Shown here one piece after another: positions 1 through 8,254 of a stretch of DNA of 64,000 nucleotides. Every line of letters begins with the position of its first letter. Positions within the stretch are counted from its first letter, which is position 1. The translations under genes and the position numbers were made by a program. A model generated the notes under the pieces. It did no database searches. It saw only the letters and a list, made by a program, of their open reading frames with translations, and was not told where the DNA came from. This DNA is from Candidatus Chlorohelix allophototropha (lineage in GTDB: Bacteria > Chloroflexota > Chloroflexia > Chloroheliales > Chloroheliaceae): the NCBI RefSeq assembly GCF_030389965.1, contig NZ_CP128400.1:2356001-2420000 (forward strand), read 5' to 3'.

Positions 1-154
1 CATGGTCAAAATGCAGCGGGTTAGTGTTTAGGGTAAGCAAGGTAAACCAGCTATTATCGGTAGAGGTAATGGTTCGCCCGCTAGGATGGATATAAACATC
101 CCCCACTTCAAAATCTTCGTAACAGCGACTTTCCCAACCGGGTTTTAGAGACAT
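1..154 (-). CDS. MaoC-family (R)-hydratase/dehydratase, N-terminal part (cut by window edge)
   Basis: Reading the minus strand from the ATG at 154-152 gives 51 residues before the window edge. They begin MSLKPGWESRCYEDFEVGDV and include G-R-T-I-T and, near the edge, N-T-N-P-L-H-F-D. The E-D-F-x-V-G-D opening and the N-P-L-H-x-D segment, where the catalytic Asp and His of the hot-dog hydratase fold lie, are typical of MaoC enoyl-CoA hydratases. A GAGGTGG ribosome-binding site precedes the start. The gene begins 13 nt after the stop of the acyl-CoA dehydrogenase upstream, so the two are probably one transcript handling the same acyl-CoA. The substrate cannot be deduced. Only the N-terminus is visible, so family assignment is good but not certain. 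Confidence 0.75.
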   Translation of the reverse strand, partial: MSLKPGWESRCYEDFEVGDVYIHPSGRTITSTDNSWFTLLTLNTNPLHFDH

Positions 155-167
155 GTTTCCACCTCGC

Positions 168-1334
168 TCAGTAGCTTTTTGGCATATTCAAGACGTGCTG
201 CCCGATGTACGCCAGCACTAGATTATTATTTATCGGGGCTACCTGATATAGTCGGGTTTCCCTGAATTTGCGCTCTATGTCGTATTCACAGGCAAAGCCG
301 TAGCCCCCATGGGCGTTGAGGCAGGCGTTAGCGGCATCCCACGAGGCTTCAGAGGCAAGCAACTTAGCCATATTTGCCTCCGCGCCGCATTTTTCGCCGC
401 TATCAAAAAGGGCGGCGGCTTTGTAGCGCATCAAATCGGCGGCTTCAACCGCCGCATAGGCTCGGGCTAATGGGAATTGCACTCCCTGATTCGCCCCGAT
501 GGGCTTCCCAAAAACAATTCGGTCGCTGGTATATTTGGCGGCACGTTCAATAAACCAATGTCCATCGCCGATACATTCTGCTGCAATCAGAATACGCTCG
601 GCATTCCAGCCATCTATGATGTAGCGAAAACCCATGCCTTCTTCGCCGATTAGGTTCTCTGCCGGGACTTCCAGATTATTAATAAAGACCTGATTGGTTT
701 CATGATTTACCATGTTCAAAATCGGGCGCACTTCCAGCGCGTCTCCAGCTTTTCGCAAATCTACCAGAAATACCGAAAGCCCCTTAGTCTTATCCTTGAG
801 TTGGTCGTAAGGGGTAGTACGTGCCAACAACAGCATCAGGTCGGAGTGCTGCACTCGCGAAGTCCAGATTTTCTGACCGTTTATGATATAGCGGTCACCT
901 TTGCGGACGGCGGTGGTGCTGATACGGGTGGTTTCCGACCCGGCATCCGGTTCGGTTACGCCGAAAGCTTGCAAGCGCAAATCGCCGGAGGCAATGCCCG
1001 GTAAGTAACGCTGTTTTTGTTCGGGGTTGCCGTGTCGCAAAAGTGTTCCCATGATATACATTTGGGCATGACACGCGCCCGAATTACCGCCGCAATGATT
1101 AATTTCTTCGAGGATTATACTGGCTTCGGTAATGCCCAAACCTGCGCCACCGTATTCTTCAGGGATTAAAGCTGCCAGCCAACCCGCTTTGGTCAGTTCC
1201 GTTACAAAGGCTTCAGGATAACCACGCCTCTCATCCACCTCGCGCCAGTAGGTATCGGGATAACGGGCGCAACTATCTCTTACGCCTTCGCGGATAGCCT
1301 TTTGTTCATCGCTCAGTTTGAAAGAATAGTTCAT
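168..1334 (-). CDS. Acyl-CoA dehydrogenase family flavoprotein
   Basis: This 388-residue protein has the usual acyl-CoA dehydrogenase length and order: helical N-domain, central beta domain (F-G-V-T-E-P-D-A-G-S-E at about 124-134, then I-W-T-S at 156-159, which contact FAD), and C-terminal helical domain (A-H-G-G-Y-G at 341-346). It should oxidise an acyl-CoA to the 2,3-enoyl-CoA with FAD, passing electrons to ETF. The Glu used by medium/short-chain enzymes in the Y-E-G-T motif is absent; the aligned segment reads Y-Q-V-A-P-I. A Glu lies at 246 in W-N-A-E-R, the position used as base in isovaleryl- and long-chain enzymes. The next gene is a MaoC hydratase, fitting consecutive beta-oxidation-like steps. 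The exact substrate is not visible. Confidence 0.9.
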   Translation of the reverse strand: MNYSFKLSDEQKAIREGVRDSCARYPDTYWREVDERRGYPEAFVTELTKAGWLAALIPEEYGGAGLGITEASIILEEINHCGGNSGACHAQMYIMGTLLRHGNPEQKQRYLPGIASGDLRLQAFGVTEPDAGSETTRISTTAVRKGDRYIINGQKIWTSRVQHSDLMLLLARTTPYDQLKDKTKGLSVFLVDLRKAGDALEVRPILNMVNHETNQVFINNLEVPAENLIGEEGMGFRYIIDGWNAERILIAAECIGDGHWFIERAAKYTSDRIVFGKPIGANQGVQFPLARAYAAVEAADLMRYKAAALFDSGEKCGAEANMAKLLASEASWDAANACLNAHGGYGFACEYDIERKFRETRLYQVAPINNNLVLAYIGQHVLNMPKSY

Positions 1335-1661
1335 CGCAACATCCTTTTTGAGGGCTATAATTATCGGGCGGGAAAACCGAATACGGTTAAATTTTCAGAC
1401 ATTTTTTGCCCGGTGTCAAACCGATTTGAAGGCATATTATTTCGTAATTACTCACCCCCTCACAAGGGGGAAAAGAGAGATGAGTTCAAGGAGACACCCT
1501 TTGCGACCCCGGCAGGGATTCCCCTGCACCCTTTTTCGTTCAAACGACCTGAGTAATTACATTATTTCAAGCGATAACGCTTGTAAATAGCTCACTGTCT
1601 GAATAAGGGGTAAAATAGGGCTACGAAATAACTATCAAACGTAAAATAAAGGAATAGGGGA
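1335..1661. other. Divergent intergenic region with two small hairpins
   Basis: This gap separates two divergent genes and must hold both promoters, but I see no convincing -35/-10 pair. It contains CCCCCT-CACA-AGGGGG (1455-1470) and GCAGGG-ATTC-CCCTGC followed by ACCCTTTTT (1512-1536), which looks like a factor-independent terminator although no plus-strand gene ends here. These may be dispersed intergenic repeats. The short reading frames inside it have no plausible start signals. Confidence 0.4.
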
Positions 1662-2342
1662 ATGCAAGAAAAGATTCTGGTAACGGGCGCAAATGGTTTT
1701 ATAGGCTCGGAAATTTGCCGATTAGGGGTTCTAATGGGGCATAAGGTGGTAGGTGTGGCACGTAAGGGGCGCGGTTCACTAAAAGAGGGTTGGGCTGATA
1801 AGGTGGAATGGGTAAAAGCCGATGTACTCAAGCCCGAAGATTGGGTTGAGAATCTTCAAGGCTGTAAAGCGGTAATACATTGCGTTTCAATTATCATCGA
1901 AAACGGCAAAGATTCAACCTATCAGCGCGTTAATATCGGCACTGCCGAGGTAGTAGCGCGTGAAGCGGAAAAGGCGGGCGTTGCAAAAGTAATTTATCTG
2001 TCGGTAAATTCACAAGTCTCCCTTTTGCCAGCCTTTTATGATTCAAAGCGAAAAGCAGAAGCGGCATTAAAAGGGCATAGCTATCAGTTGGCTATCTTGC
2101 GCCCCGGTTTAGTGTATGGGGAACGTCGCGCTCCTACTATTTTGGCGGGAAATGCGCTCAAGGCTTTTGGCTCGTTGCCGCTAATCGGTAAAACCATGCG
2201 CCAGAATAACCCGTTGAGTGTTTGGCAAGTAGCGACTGCCGCGCTTGTTTCCGCTTTTGATGACGGTGTTGAAGGGACACTTAACGTTGAAACTATAGAA
2301 AAGCTGGCACAACGCAAGCTTAGAAACTTTGCCGCCAAGTAG
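1662..2342 (+). CDS. Atypical SDR / NAD(P)-binding epimerase-like protein (NDUFA9-type)
   Basis: The 226-residue protein starts with a Rossmann fingerprint, T-G-A-N-G-F-I-G at residues 8-15, followed by the usual second strand ending V-A-R, a D-V segment near 55, and A-V-I-H-C near 70. It has a K in the Y-D-S-K-R-K-A segment and an R-P-G-L-V-Y-G motif typical of extended/atypical SDRs related to the complex I accessory subunit NDUFA9. Such proteins bind NAD(P)H and often have no known substrate in bacteria. The start ATG follows an AGGGG ribosome-binding site. It stands alone, convergent with the lacI-type gene downstream and separated from it by 13 nt. Its specific reaction is unknown. Confidence 0.8.
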   Translation: MQEKILVTGANGFIGSEICRLGVLMGHKVVGVARKGRGSLKEGWADKVEWVKADVLKPEDWVENLQGCKAVIHCVSIIIENGKDSTYQRVNIGTAEVVAREAEKAGVAKVIYLSVNSQVSLLPAFYDSKRKAEAALKGHSYQLAILRPGLVYGERRAPTILAGNALKAFGSLPLIGKTMRQNNPLSVWQVATAALVSAFDDGVEGTLNVETIEKLAQRKLRNFAAK

Positions 2343-2355
2343 CGCTTGATTTTAA

Positions 2356-3390
2356 CTAGGGTTGCTCTTTTCGGCGATTTTTAGCCAGCTTTGCGCCACA
2401 AGATTCACGAATTATCAGTTCAGCCGCTAACGTAACATGCCGTTGCTCTATGGCGCGTCCGCTGATTCGATCCAGCAAAAGTTGTAGTGCAATTGTACCA
2501 AACGACTCAGCCGGTTGCGCCATAACGGTTAGGAAAGGGCAGATTATCGAAGCATATTCAATATCGTCAAAACAAACCAGCGCAAGGTTTTTGGGTATAG
2601 CCAGCCCTATTTCTTCGGCAGCCTGCACCACTCCCACCGCCACAAGATTATTAACGGCAAAAATGGCATCCGGTCGTTCTTTGAGTTTTAGGATTTTTTT
2701 GGCAGCTTGATAGCCCCCGTTTTGATCTACTTTAGTCTGGATAACCAACTCTGATTTATAGCTTAATTGGGCGGCTTCCAACGCTTGACGATAGCCTTTC
2801 AAGCGATCGCGAGAGGTGGAGATATTCAAAGGTCCGTTGATAAATGCAATATTGCGATGTCCCAGACTAATTAAATGTTCAACGAGGCGACGCGCTCCGG
2901 TTTGGTTATCGCCTTCCACCAAATCGTACTCCAGCCCTTCTACCGAGCGGTCAACCATTACTACCGGAATATTGTGTTGCTCAAGCGCTTTGAGATGTTG
3001 GCGGGTCTGGTCAGAAGTGGGGGCGATAATTAACCCTTCTACGCGCTGCGCCGTCATATCTTGAAGATAGGCTTTTTCCCGGTTTAAGTCATTTTCTGTA
3101 TTGCACAAAATAGCCCGAAAGCCGTTATGCCAAGCGACATTTTCAGCGCCGCGCACCAACTTTGTAAAGAAGGGATTGGCAACATCCGGCACGATTAGCG
3201 CCACAACTCCGGTTTTTTGGCTGGATAATCCTCGCGCCAACCCATTGGGTACATAGCCAAGCTCAGCGATAGCCCGCTCTACTTTTTGCCTTGTTTCAGG
3301 CTGCACCCGGTTACTATCATTCAAGACTCGTGATACGGTCATTGTAGAAACACCGGCACGGTCCGCTACTTCGCGAATTGTTACTGCCAT
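2356..3390 (-). CDS. LacI-family transcriptional regulator (likely repressor of the adjacent sugar ABC operon)
   Basis: A 344-residue LacI/GalR protein. The N-terminal helix-turn-helix reads T-I-R-E-V-A-D-R-A-G-V-S then T-V-S-R-V-L-N, followed by a hinge helix region (about 45-60) and a periplasmic-binding-like effector domain with I-V-P-D-V-A-N-P-F-F near 65-74. I set the start at the ATG at 3390 because the family begins M-x-x-T-I-x-E-V-A; the open frame continues 53 codons upstream without family similarity. The gene is divergent from frcBCA. A 14-bp near-palindrome (3420-3433) lies just before this gene and a better one (3527-3544) overlaps the transcription start expected for frcB. I infer sugar-responsive repression of frcBCA plus autoregulation. 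Confidence 0.92.
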   Translation of the reverse strand: MAVTIREVADRAGVSTMTVSRVLNDSNRVQPETRQKVERAIAELGYVPNGLARGLSSQKTGVVALIVPDVANPFFTKLVRGAENVAWHNGFRAILCNTENDLNREKAYLQDMTAQRVEGLIIAPTSDQTRQHLKALEQHNIPVVMVDRSVEGLEYDLVEGDNQTGARRLVEHLISLGHRNIAFINGPLNISTSRDRLKGYRQALEAAQLSYKSELVIQTKVDQNGGYQAAKKILKLKERPDAIFAVNNLVAVGVVQAAEEIGLAIPKNLALVCFDDIEYASIICPFLTVMAQPAESFGTIALQLLLDRISGRAIEQRHVTLAAELIIRESCGAKLAKNRRKEQP

Positions 3391-3419
3391 ATTTATATAG
3401 TTTCCCACAGAATCAGATT

Positions 3420-3433
3420 TGATAACCGTAACA
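3420..3433. promoter_or_regulatory. Second, imperfect LacI-type operator (candidate autoregulation site)
   Basis: TGATA-ACCG-TAACA differs at one base from the symmetric TGTTA-ACCG-TAACA at 10185-10198 and has half-sites like the operator at 3527-3544. It lies between a possible minus-strand promoter (TTGTTA at 3465-3460 and a TATA-rich -10 near 3441-3435) and the start codon of the regulator gene, a position suited to autorepression. The CpG is one base off the symmetry centre, which lowers confidence. Confidence 0.45.
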
Positions 3434-3497
3434 TAATATAATTCTATCCTAAACAAGTGTAACAACCTTTTCAAAAAAATCAAGCACGAATCAGGTA

Positions 3498-3526
3498 TTG
3501 ACAGCGAGAAAATGTTGTGATATTGT
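3498..3526 (+). promoter_or_regulatory. Promoter of the frcBCA sugar ABC operon
   Basis: A consensus -35 TTGACA (3498-3503) is followed, after a 17-bp spacer, by TATTGT (3521-3526) preceded by TG one base before it (extended -10). Transcription would start near 3533, inside the palindrome at 3527-3544, leaving a leader of about 275 nt before frcB. Confidence 0.7.
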
Positions 3527-3544
3527 AATGTTACCGATAACATT
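3527..3544. promoter_or_regulatory. LacI-type operator overlapping the frc transcription start
   Basis: AATGTTA-CCGA-TAACATT is an 18-bp inverted repeat with perfect 7-bp arms and a central CpG, the layout expected for LacI/GalR regulators; it closely resembles the gluconate repressor type of operator. It begins immediately after the -10 element, so a bound repressor would block initiation. Confidence 0.75.
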
Positions 3545-3810
3545 CTCAAACAAGCAAAATCTTTGTATTATTGACCTCTTTATGGGTGTGTTTTATACTC
3601 ATACCACATACATATGGAGAGTTCTGTACCCTCGAAGAAAAACAAAATTTAAATTTCGCTTTGCCACGATTTTATAGCCTTGGGTTGAATTTCCGTTACA
3701 AAAGCTTGCCTTGTAGAGAATTAACCAAAGTTGGTGTTCTAACCGCACTGTGTTCACAGTCGGTTCTTCTTAGTTAACGCATACGCAAGTGAATTATGAG
3801 GAGGATAACA

Positions 3811-4908
3811 ATGTTGTTAGGAAAGGTATCCGGTTCCAACCGACGCTCTAAGATTCGGCGGAGTTGGCCCGTTTTAGTTTTGGTTGTTTTGGTAGGACAA
3901 ATCTTTCTGGCTGCTTGTGGCGATAATACTGCTACCCCTGTTCCGGCTGCCACTACCGCAGGGGCGGCTACTGCCGCAGGCGCTACAACCGCTGCCGGCG
4001 CTTCGGGTGGTCAGGTAATAGTTGGACTTATTACAAAGACTGAAACTAACCCCTTCTTTGTGAAAATGCGAGAAGGCGCGCAGAAGGAAGCCGATGCCAA
4101 AGGTGTCAAGCTCTTAACTGCGGCTGGCAAGTTTGACGGCGACAATGCCAGTCAGGTTACTGCTATAGAGAATATGATTACTGCGGGCGCTAAAGGTATT
4201 TTGTTAGTGCCGAGCGATACCAAAGCGATTGTTCCCACCGTTCAGAAAGCTCGCGCGGCGGGCGTGCTGGTTATTACGCTGGATACCCCGCTTGACCCGC
4301 AGGATGCCGCCGATGCTTTGTTCGCTACTGACAACTTGAAAGCCGGGGTGTTGATCGGGCAGTATGCCAAAGCAGCTTTTGGTACTAAGGCTGCCAAGAT
4401 TGCAATGATGGACCTTAACCCCGGTATTACCGTAGGTGATTTGCGCCATAACGGCTTCCTTCAGGGCTTTGGAATCAAGGAAGGCGATGCTTCCATAGTG
4501 TGCGCTCAATACACCGCCGGTGATCAGGCAAAGGGTCAGACCGCGATGGAAACCTGTCTCCAGAAAGACCCCGGCATCAACCTTGTTTACACCATTAACG
4601 AACCTGCCGCTTTGGGCGCATATACCGCTTTGAAAGCTGCGGGCAAGGATAAAGATGTAACAATTGTATCGGTTGACGGTGGTTGCACCGGCGTACAGGG
4701 TGTGGTTGATGGGAAGATTGCCGCTACCTCGCAGCAATACCCGCTCAAGATGGCGGTTCAGGGTGTAGATGCAGTGGTGGACTATGCCAAGAACGGCAAG
4801 AAGGTGTCCGGTTACACTGACACCGGCGTAACTCTAATCGCCGGGAAGGCTGTAACAGGCATTGACTCCAAGGATGTTCAGTTCGGCAAAGATAATTGCT
4901 GGGGTTAA
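3811..4908 (+). CDS. frcB: Sugar ABC transporter substrate-binding lipoprotein (FrcB-like)
   Basis: A 365-residue type I periplasmic-binding protein. A basic N-terminus and hydrophobic stretch end in the lipobox L-A-A-C, followed by an Ala/Thr linker; the mature domain begins V-I-V-G-L-I-T-K-T near residue 70 and contains [10 protein letters not shown]. It should bind a monosaccharide at the outer face of the membrane and deliver it to the permease. I start it at the ATG at 3811 because AGGAGG lies about 7 nt upstream; an ATG at 3796 lies before that site. The gene order B-C-A and the short single-domain ATPase match the fructose importer of rhizobia rather than the ribose or galactose systems. 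Fructose, or a related sugar such as ribose or mannose, is inferred. Confidence 0.88.
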   Translation: MLLGKVSGSNRRSKIRRSWPVLVLVVLVGQIFLAACGDNTATPVPAATTAGAATAAGATTAAGASGGQVIVGLITKTETNPFFVKMREGAQKEADAKGVKLLTAAGKFDGDNASQVTAIENMITAGAKGILLVPSDTKAIVPTVQKARAAGVLVITLDTPLDPQDAADALFATDNLKAGVLIGQYAKAAFGTKAAKIAMMDLNPGITVGDLRHNGFLQGFGIKEGDASIVCAQYTAGDQAKGQTAMETCLQKDPGINLVYTINEPAALGAYTALKAAGKDKDVTIVSVDGGCTGVQGVVDGKIAATSQQYPLKMAVQGVDAVVDYAKNGKKVSGYTDTGVTLIAGKAVTGIDSKDVQFGKDNCWG

Positions 4909-4926
4909 TAGATAAGTTGTAAGTTT

Positions 4927-4963
4927 GTGGTACGAACCAGACCTTCGGCGAGGTTCGTACCAC
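4927..4963 (+). other. Stem-loop between frcB and frcC
   Basis: Perfect 12-bp arms (GTGGTACGAACC at 4927-4938 and its complement at 4952-4963) enclose a 13-nt loop. There is no following U-run, so it is unlikely to be a full terminator. In binding-protein-dependent operons such hairpins often stabilise the upstream message so that the binding protein is made in excess; that role is inferred here. Confidence 0.7.
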
Positions 4964-4982
4964 GTATTAGCAAAGGGGTTCA

Positions 4983-6002
4983 ATGATGAGCAATTTGGCA
5001 ACCCAAGAGCAAGAAAGGGCTGACCCAAGCTTTACTACTCGTATGCGTGAGATGTTCGCCGGTTCGTTAAATGTTTCCACCCTCGGTCCGCTGCTTGCCC
5101 TTATTATCGCCAGTATCTTTTTTGCCACACAATCACCCCGGTTTTTAACCGGAACAAACCTCTCTTTGGTGGTACAGCAAGTGATGGTTGTTGGTACGCT
5201 GGCAATCGGACAGACCATTGTAATTCTAACTGCCGGAATTGACCTGTCCAACGGGGCGGTAATGGCTTTTGGCACGATAGTTATGACCCGTTTTGCGGTA
5301 GATTTTGGTTTTCCGCCAATCGTGGCAATCGTGGCGGGTCTGGCGGTTTGCGCTCTGTTCGGTGTCTTGAACGGTACATTGGTAACTAGTCTCCAGTTGC
5401 CTCCGTTTATTGTAACGCTCGGTACACTGAACATAGCATTTGCCATGACCCATATCTTTTCTGGAGAAAAGACCGTTTCCAACCTCCCGGATATCCTAAT
5501 ATTTTTTGGTAATACCTTCAAAATTGGGGAAACCGCTATTACCTATGGTACGGTATTGATGGTTTTGCTGTTTCTAGTGACATGGTTCATTCTGAGGCAA
5601 ACTGCTGTGGGACGACACGTGTATGCTTTGGGGAACAACGCGGAAGCAGCCCGCTTGACTGGTATCAATACCCGCCGTTTGCTGGTAATTGTTTATAGTG
5701 TGGCAGGTTTGGTTTATGGTATAGCAGGAATGTTGCTGGTAGCACGTACCGAAGTGGGTGACCCGCAAGCAGGACAAACCGATAACCTTGATAGCATTAC
5801 GGCAGTGGTGTTGGGCGGTACAAGCCTATTCGGGGGTCGTGGTAGTGTGATAGGCACGTTGGTTGGTGCGCTAATTGTGGGTATTTTCCGAAACGGTCTC
5901 CAATTGATGGGTGTTCTGGCTATCTACCAAGTATTGATTACTGGTGTATTGGTTATTCTGGCGGTCGCAGTTGACCAACTTGCACGCAGGAGGCAAAAAT
6001 GA
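4983..6002 (+). CDS. frcC: Sugar ABC transporter permease (FrcC/RbsC family)
   Basis: This 339-residue membrane protein belongs to the BPD_transp_2 family. It has a short cytoplasmic N-terminus, about 8-10 hydrophobic segments, the conserved [11 protein letters not shown] near residue 84, and the late cytoplasmic loop [12 protein letters not shown] that contacts the ATPase. It forms the membrane channel of the sugar importer. An ATG at 4986 has better spacing to AAGGGG than the one at 4983. Its stop overlaps the start of the ATPase gene (ATGA), so the two are translationally coupled. Its substrate should be that of the binding protein. Confidence 0.9.
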   Translation: MMSNLATQEQERADPSFTTRMREMFAGSLNVSTLGPLLALIIASIFFATQSPRFLTGTNLSLVVQQVMVVGTLAIGQTIVILTAGIDLSNGAVMAFGTIVMTRFAVDFGFPPIVAIVAGLAVCALFGVLNGTLVTSLQLPPFIVTLGTLNIAFAMTHIFSGEKTVSNLPDILIFFGNTFKIGETAITYGTVLMVLLFLVTWFILRQTAVGRHVYALGNNAEAARLTGINTRRLLVIVYSVAGLVYGIAGMLLVARTEVGDPQAGQTDNLDSITAVVLGGTSLFGGRGSVIGTLVGALIVGIFRNGLQLMGVLAIYQVLITGVLVILAVAVDQLARRRQK

Positions 6003-6766
6003 CCGACACTTCTAAAACCCCGGTGCTTCAGGCTAAGGGTCTGGTTAAACGCTATGGGCATGTTACTGCTTTGGATGGCTGTGATTTTGAACTGTATCCG
6101 GGTGAGATACTGGCAGTTATCGGTGATAACGGAGCGGGTAAATCTACTCTAATCAAGGCGCTTTCGGGTGCGCTCATTCCAGATGAGGGTGAAATGTACC
6201 TGGACGGTAAGCGGGTAACATTTCACAGCCCGTTAGATGCGCGGCGTGCCGGAATAGAAACGGTGTATCAAGATTTGGCGGTTGCGCCTGCGCTGGATAT
6301 TGCCGATAACCTGTTTCTAGGTCGCGAACTCCGCCGCCCCGGTATTCTGGGTTCGGTTTTTCGGATGATTGATAAGAAGCGGATGGTGGATGAAGCTACC
6401 AACCATATGAAAGACCTCAAAATTGGAATACGCTCGATGCGACAGGCGGTAGAGACTCTCTCTGGCGGTCAGCGACAGGGTGTTGCGGTGGCACGTAGCG
6501 CGGCTTTTGCGCGCCACGTAGTTATCATGGATGAGCCTACCGCTGCGCTAGGGGTGAAGGAATCGGGCATGGTGCTGGACTTAATTCGGCGCGTCAAGGA
6601 AAAAGGCTTGCCGGTTATTTTAATCAGCCATAACATGCCGCACGTTTTTGAAGTTTCCGACCGGGTGCATATCCAACGCCTCGGCAAACGCGCCACGGTA
6701 ATTGAACCGCACAAGTTTAGTATGTCCGATGCGGTGGCAATTATGACGGGCGCTATGGTAGCCTAA
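5999..6766 (+). CDS. frcA: Sugar ABC transporter ATP-binding protein (FrcA-like, single domain)
   Basis: A 255-residue ATPase with a single nucleotide-binding domain: Walker A G-D-N-G-A-G-K-S-T (about 42-50), Q-loop in Y-Q-D-L-A, signature L-S-G-G-Q-R-Q-G, Walker B V-V-I-M-D-E-P-T-A-A-L, and switch His in I-S-H-N. Ribose and galactose importers use a fused double ATPase of about 500 residues; the short single-domain form is characteristic of the rhizobial fructose transporter FrcA. It powers import by dimerising on the permease. It is the last gene of the operon; a large hairpin lies 50 nt downstream. Confidence 0.9.
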   Translation: MTDTSKTPVLQAKGLVKRYGHVTALDGCDFELYPGEILAVIGDNGAGKSTLIKALSGALIPDEGEMYLDGKRVTFHSPLDARRAGIETVYQDLAVAPALDIADNLFLGRELRRPGILGSVFRMIDKKRMVDEATNHMKDLKIGIRSMRQAVETLSGGQRQGVAVARSAAFARHVVIMDEPTAALGVKESGMVLDLIRRVKEKGLPVILISHNMPHVFEVSDRVHIQRLGKRATVIEPHKFSMSDAVAIMTGAMVA

Positions 6767-6815
6767 CAGGATTTACACCTCGAATTTGCTCATCATTTTT
6801 CGACTTCTTGCACCA

Positions 6816-6860
6816 GTAGAATCGGTTAAAAGACTTCTCCAGTCACTTAGCCGATTCTAC
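6816..6860 (+). terminator. Candidate terminator / nested hairpin after frcA
   Basis: Arms GTAGAATCGG (6816-6825) and CCGATTCTAC (6851-6860) enclose a smaller GACT-TCTCC-AGTC hairpin. It is followed by CTATAATG rather than a clean U-run, so termination is probable but not certain. The nested layout resembles the hairpin after the DyP gene. Confidence 0.5.
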
Positions 6861-7008
6861 CTATAATGTAGCCTTTTTAGTAATAAATTCTCCTTTGTAC
6901 ATATTGCTAAGCTAAAAACCTTAACATATAATGCAATTAATGTTTACCTAATATTTACCATTCTGGTTGTAATAATTTTGTACTTGTATTACCCAAGGGA
7001 GAAAGCTG

Positions 7009-8241
7009 ATGCAACAACATCCCCTGGCGGTCATTCTGAATATCAAGCCTGAGCAAAAAGCTCAGCTTAAAGATATTTTGCACACTATCCAAGCCGACAT
7101 TAATAACAATCCTTATCTTCGTTTCCCTGAGATTACTACCACCCATTTTGCCCGTTTTGTACTTATCGGGGGTGGTATTAAAGCTACTCGTGATTTGGAA
7201 ACGCGCCTCTATTTTTCTGCCAATCATGATGGCGAGTGGGAAGAATATATAGATTTGCTGCTGGATAAAGCCGGAAAAGCGCTTGAGGCTATTTTTAGCG
7301 CGTGCGAGGGCTACCCGAACGTTTCTTTGACCGACCCGGCTTTCAAGGCGCGGTTCAAAGATTATCTTCGGGCAAACTCTTGCCAGGTTAATACTTTCTA
7401 TCAGGGCTATCCGGGAAAATCGGTGCAGGAAGTGCAGCATTCTATTGAACGACATGCAGTTCTTGAAAGGCTGGCTAATCAGAAAGGGCTTGACGGAATC
7501 AAAGCTGAGTTCAAGCCTTCGTCTGGACCTGCTTTTGGCAATATTATTTCGAAAATTTGGGATAATACCGGCGGCAAACTAATTTCTATTATAACTGCCC
7601 CTTTGCGCGATTTTCTGGGAAACGTGCTGAAAAAACTTCTCGATTTTGTTCTTGGAAAAATCGTAGGGATAAGGCTATTTCCCGAAACGCTTCCACCGCT
7701 TCAAGAACCAAGCCCTGAAGTTGATACCCGCATAGCGCAAACCGATTATCTAGAGTCGGTGCAAAACGAAATGACCACCATTTCGGCGATTGACCCGAAG
7801 CAATTACGCGCCTTAAAAATTATGCTGTGGATAGTAAACATGGCTGCGCGGTATTTATTTAATAAGGGTGAGCTTGGGGGAATCAGCACTATCCATTTCG
7901 CCCGCTGGATTATCATTGATAATGGTAAGACGCTACTGTTTGAAAGCAATTACGACGGTAACTGGGAACAATATATCGGCGACTTTGTAGATAAGGCTGC
8001 TTTCGGAATGAACTCGATTTGGGGCAATAGCGACCCTAGCGTGAATTACCCTAAATATGGCGCAAAAGATTTGCAGACTTTCAAGAAGGTAATTATAGAT
8101 CATCAGGTTCCAGCCGCAGTATTTTATACTGCCTATCGTAATGACTCGGTTAGGAATATCTTGAATGACCTAGCGATAGACAATTTGTTTGGTGGCGCAA
8201 AAAGCAGCGATGCTTTTAACGAACTAACTAGCCGTTTATAA
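7009..8241 (+). CDS. Duplicated-domain protein of unknown function, partner of DyP peroxidase
   Basis: I do not recognise a named family. The 410-residue protein has no signal peptide and contains an internal duplication. Residues 45-140 run T-H-F-A-R-F-V ... L-Y-F-S-A-N-H-D-G-E-W-E-E-Y-I ... F-Y-Q-G-Y; residues 295-385 run I-H-F-A-R-W-I ... L-F-E-S-N-Y-D-G-N-W-E-Q-Y-I ... F-Y-T-A-Y. The two copies are joined by a hydrophobic/helical linker (about 178-225). The F-A-R-[FW] and [HY]-D-G-x-W-E-x-Y-I signatures suggest a conserved pocket. It has a GGGAGA ribosome-binding site, and its stop lies 13 nt before the DyP peroxidase start, so the two are coexpressed. I infer a function tied to the peroxidase, such as substrate supply or scaffold, without direct evidence. 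Confidence 0.8.
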   Translation: MQQHPLAVILNIKPEQKAQLKDILHTIQADINNNPYLRFPEITTTHFARFVLIGGGIKATRDLETRLYFSANHDGEWEEYIDLLLDKAGKALEAIFSACEGYPNVSLTDPAFKARFKDYLRANSCQVNTFYQGYPGKSVQEVQHSIERHAVLERLANQKGLDGIKAEFKPSSGPAFGNIISKIWDNTGGKLISIITAPLRDFLGNVLKKLLDFVLGKIVGIRLFPETLPPLQEPSPEVDTRIAQTDYLESVQNEMTTISAIDPKQLRALKIMLWIVNMAARYLFNKGELGGISTIHFARWIIIDNGKTLLFESNYDGNWEQYIGDFVDKAAFGMNSIWGNSDPSVNYPKYGAKDLQTFKKVIIDHQVPAAVFYTAYRNDSVRNILNDLAIDNLFGGAKSSDAFNELTSRL

Positions 8242-8254
8242 ACGAGGAAACTAT

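Noticed and set aside
1512-1536. Hairpin plus T-run as a terminator for a plus-strand gene
   Set aside because: No plus-strand gene ends there; both neighbours start from this gap, so it is listed only as a hairpin.
3571-3777. 68-codon frame in the frcB leader
   Set aside because: No ribosome-binding site, no family resemblance; lies in the untranslated leader.
4204-4737. 177-codon antisense frame inside frcB
   Set aside because: Shadow of a strongly supported gene with no signals of its own.
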